48,064 nt of DNA from Methanospirillum lacunae (GTDB lineage: Archaea; Halobacteriota; Methanomicrobia; Methanomicrobiales; Methanospirillaceae), in the NCBI RefSeq assembly GCF_003173355.1, contig NZ_QGMY01000010.1, forward strand, positions 1 through 48,064, in the 5' to 3' direction. Below are positions 46,263-48,064 of the stretch, piece after piece. The translations under genes and the position numbers were made by a program. A model generated the notes under the pieces. The model saw only the letters and a program-made list of their open reading frames with translations, searched no databases and was not told the DNA's origin. Each line of letters starts with the position of its first letter. Position 1 is the first letter of the stretch.

Positions 46263-47161
46263 ATGTTATCGAGATGTGGGTGGGCTACCATATCCCACCA
46301 TATGTGTTCAGATGGTAATTCATTTAATTTTTGAATATAAAGGAGTAGTTTATCCTGATCCTGTTTCATGATACTTAAAAATGTTCGAATTTTATCCTCT
46401 TGTTCTTCCAACTGGGTTTTATGTTGAGAAGGGATATGTGATAATGAACTGATAACAAGAAGATAATGGTTGAGAGCCATTTCTGCCGCTTTTAGAATAT
46501 ATTCCTGTGTAAAAGGCGGAATTATTCTGGCAGTGTTCATACCATACTGTCGGTATTTCATCCGCGGAATGATATCAAACGAGAACCGAGCCCCCCGAAT
46601 CCATGCAGATGTTGCAAGAAACCAGTCTACAAGAACACAATTATCAGGAATTGGTAAAATTTTTTCTAGAATATTTGTAGTATATATGGTATTTGAAAGT
46701 CCAAATACATTATTACATAAAGGGATTTTTGATGCTATTATCGATTCTTTAGGGTATTGGAATATACTACCCAATGGCTTCCCTGCTTCGTTGATAATGG
46801 TTAAGGCACACCCTCCAACATCGCATATTTTGAGCATATTACGTGCAGCTTCTACACGATTTGGTTCAAGAATATCATCACTGTCTACGAAAATTATCGC
46901 GTCATAATTTTTCATTATCTGTTTAATTGCTCGTTGACGTAATGATGAAGGTGATTCATCTGATTTTCGCTCTATGTATGTAATCCTATCGTTCGAACCA
47001 AAATACGGCTTTACTTCATTCTCCTGAATTCTGTCAAGGCCAACCCAGGTGTCAAAATCAAGATCAGACTGATCCCAAAGAGAACTAAAAAAGTCATTCA
47101 AAAAGCGTTTTCCTTCAGGATAAATGGTAGTAAATAGTGCAAGAGTTTTCTTGTTCATCAA
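46250..47161 (-). CDS. GT-A glycosyltransferase-like protein
   Basis: A 303 aa protein with a GT-A layout. The start is LALFTTIYPEGKRFLNDFFS, followed by a DSDDILEPNRVEAARNM metal-binding region near residues 93-109. A glycosyltransferase-type loop SPSSLRQRAIKQIMKNYDA precedes it. The remainder is mostly helical, with no membrane segment. It is embedded in the nonulosonate operon, overlapping the CMP-sugar synthetase by four bases and legI by 13. It may therefore be the enzyme that uses the CMP-nonulosonate, although sialyltransferase-type enzymes usually have other folds. It is not a NeuC/LegG-type hydrolase, since no such motif appears. Confidence 0.7.
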   Translation of the reverse strand: MMNKKTLALFTTIYPEGKRFLNDFFSSLWDQSDLDFDTWVGLDRIQENEVKPYFGSNDRITYIERKSDESPSSLRQRAIKQIMKNYDAIIFVDSDDILEPNRVEAARNMLKICDVGGCALTIINEAGKPLGSIFQYPKESIIASKIPLCNNVFGLSNTIYTTNILEKILPIPDNCVLVDWFLATSAWIRGARFSFDIIPRMKYRQYGMNTARIIPPFTQEYILKAAEMALNHYLLVISSLSHIPSQHKTQLEEQEDKIRTFLSIMKQDQDKLLLYIQKLNELPSEHIWWDMVAHPHLDNIWKN

Positions 47162-47886
47162 AGTAATCCATTCCGATTTTTCATGAGCATTTCTGCCATG
47201 TTCCAGTCATCTTCAGTGTCGATATCAACTCCATGATCCCAAGCTATCTCCCATCCGGTTTTGTTTTCGCAATGGAATGTCTTTTCGCGTCTTAATGCAT
47301 CTGCAGAGATCCACCAGATAGCCCCAGTAGGACAAAATAACTCTGGAAGATCCTGACTTCTTTCTTTAACTCTATCCTCAAAAATGGGATGCATCATTTT
47401 CCGACTATCTCTTTTCATTGCCCACCATGGATTTTGCCATCCATAATGGGTTATTGAAATTTGAGAATCTGCATCCTCCGTTCTGAATTGTGTAAAACTA
47501 TTTATTATATCCTCTTCAGTTCTTAAAGGGCAATTTGACATTAATTGGGCAATAAAATTAAATTTCGTTCCTTCAGGATCAATTTGATTTAAGGCATCTA
47601 ATGTTACTTCTGATACTGGAGTATAATCATCAGCAAGAGAATGAGTACGGATAAACGGAATTTCAGCACCAAATTGTTTTGAGACTTCTGCAATTTCTGG
47701 GTCATCCGTCGACACAATTACCTGCCTAAAGAGCCCTGATTTTAGAGCTGCCTGTATGGTGTATACAATGATAGGAAGTCCACAAAAATCGAGGACATTT
47801 TTCCGAGGTATTCGTTTTGAACCTCCTCGAGCAGGAATGATTGCAAGACATGAAAAACGATTATTTCCTTTTTGATCCTTATACAT
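47158..47886 (-). CDS. legF: CMP-nonulosonate cytidylyltransferase (NeuA/LegF/PseF-like)
   Basis: A 242 aa enzyme that activates the nonulosonic acid with CTP. The signature IIPARGGSKRIPRKNVLDFC (16-35) is characteristic of CMP-sugar synthetases. STDDPEIAEVSKQFGAEIP is the next conserved block, with LADDYTPVSEVTLDAL further on. A Kdo-type cytidylyltransferase is the alternative, but the neighbouring synthase favours a nonulosonate. The ATG at 47886 has AAGGTG five bases upstream (47892-47897), a good ribosome binding site, so this is the head of the six-gene operon down to 42583. A GGATAAAAAACC string near 47921-47933 is a candidate TATA element. Confidence 0.85.
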   Translation of the reverse strand: MYKDQKGNNRFSCLAIIPARGGSKRIPRKNVLDFCGLPIIVYTIQAALKSGLFRQVIVSTDDPEIAEVSKQFGAEIPFIRTHSLADDYTPVSEVTLDALNQIDPEGTKFNFIAQLMSNCPLRTEEDIINSFTQFRTEDADSQISITHYGWQNPWWAMKRDSRKMMHPIFEDRVKERSQDLPELFCPTGAIWWISADALRREKTFHCENKTGWEIAWDHGVDIDTEDDWNMAEMLMKNRNGLL

Positions 47887-47965
47887 AGTTGCACCTTATA
47901 TTAAAGAAACATTAAAGCATTGGTTTTTTATCCTAATATGAGATTCATATCACATTAAAATACTA

Positions 47966-48064
47966 TTATATCGGCCCTGTTTCAATATTGCTTGTAAATA
48001 TCGACACCGGTTCATTCTGAGTTGCTGGGCGAACATAGACCCAGTCAGCGGTCATGGTCCCTGC
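47966..48064 (-). CDS. C-terminal end of an unidentified protein (partial, runs off the window)
   Basis: The minus strand is open from the window edge to TAA at 47966-47968, encoding 32 residues that include TADWVYVRPATQNEP and end TSNIETGPI. By eye the codons are richer in G+C than the nearby intergenic DNA and read like real coding sequence. The frame continues beyond the window, so neither length nor family can be given. It lies upstream of legF with an 80-base gap, and its relation to the glycan genes is unknown. Confidence 0.5.
   Translation of the reverse strand, partial: AGTMTADWVYVRPATQNEPVSIFTSNIETGPI

Noticed and set aside
47158-47886. The cytidylyltransferase as KdsB (Kdo pathway)
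   Set aside because: No Kdo-8-phosphate synthase, isomerase or phosphatase lies nearby, whereas a nonulosonate synthase does.

Overview
The window is an A+T-rich, roughly 48 kb surface-glycan biosynthesis locus. It holds about 38 genes, nearly all for sugar-nucleotide synthesis, glycosyl transfer, sugar methylation or polymer export. The host is most likely a methanogenic archaeon of the Methanomicrobiales (a Methanospirillum-like organism). The reasons are inferential: few strong Shine-Dalgarno sites, TATA-like elements close to some start codons, archaeal-looking GalU, Ugd and dolichol-phosphate-sugar-synthase-like proteins, and no sigma-70-style promoters that I could recognise. A low-G+C anaerobic bacterium is not excluded.

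Layout. (1) 1-62 is the 3' end of a group II intron. (2) 308-5608, plus strand: two paralogous GT4 glycosyltransferases flank a decayed GDP-mannose 4,6-dehydratase (gmd) pseudogene, followed by a GT2 enzyme and an intact GDP-fucose-synthase-like gene whose partner is dead here. (3) 5813-10785, plus strand, tightly coupled: Ugd, GalU, a UDP-glucuronate-decarboxylase-like SDR, a polyprenyl-phosphate glycosyltransferase (ArnC/DPM type), a methyltransferase and an ArnE/F-like small membrane protein. This reads as a lipid-linked pentose (xylose-type) donor module. (4) 10790-17953: two paralogous 600-619 aa membrane proteins flank an ArnT/PMT-like GT-C protein, and a SAM methyltransferase lies between. 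(5) 18068-20232, plus strand: a WcaC-like GT4 and WcaE-like GT2 pair. (6) 20331-35155, minus strand: glycosyltransferases, a DegT aminotransferase coupled to a DesVI/TylM1-like methyltransferase, a cupin, a KpsC/KpsS-like protein, a CmcI-type methyltransferase, a zinc-ribbon methyltransferase and two radical-SAM proteins. (7) 35277-39885, minus strand: a complete-looking CDP-6-deoxy-branched-sugar pathway (RfbF, RfbG, 3,5-epimerase, C-methyltransferase, ketoreductase). (8) 40204-42379: a Wzm/Wzt ABC exporter with a C-terminal carbohydrate-binding-type domain. (9) 42583-47886: a legionaminic/pseudaminic-acid-type nonulosonate operon without a visible UDP-sugar hydrolase. (10) 47966-48064: the end of an unidentified gene that runs off the window.

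How the parts fit. Three activated-sugar routes (CDP-branched deoxysugar, CMP-nonulosonate, UDP-glucuronate/pentose) and possibly an N-methylated aminosugar feed about a dozen glycosyltransferases. The polymer is probably exported by Wzm/Wzt. The lipid-phosphate pentose and GT-C proteins would add side groups outside the membrane.

The most promising unusual features are: an Arn-like lipid-linked pentose module with a pair of uncharacterised GT-C-like paralogues; a radical-SAM protein fused to a Rossmann-like domain that also ends two neighbouring methyltransferases; and the gmd pseudogene beside an intact fcl.
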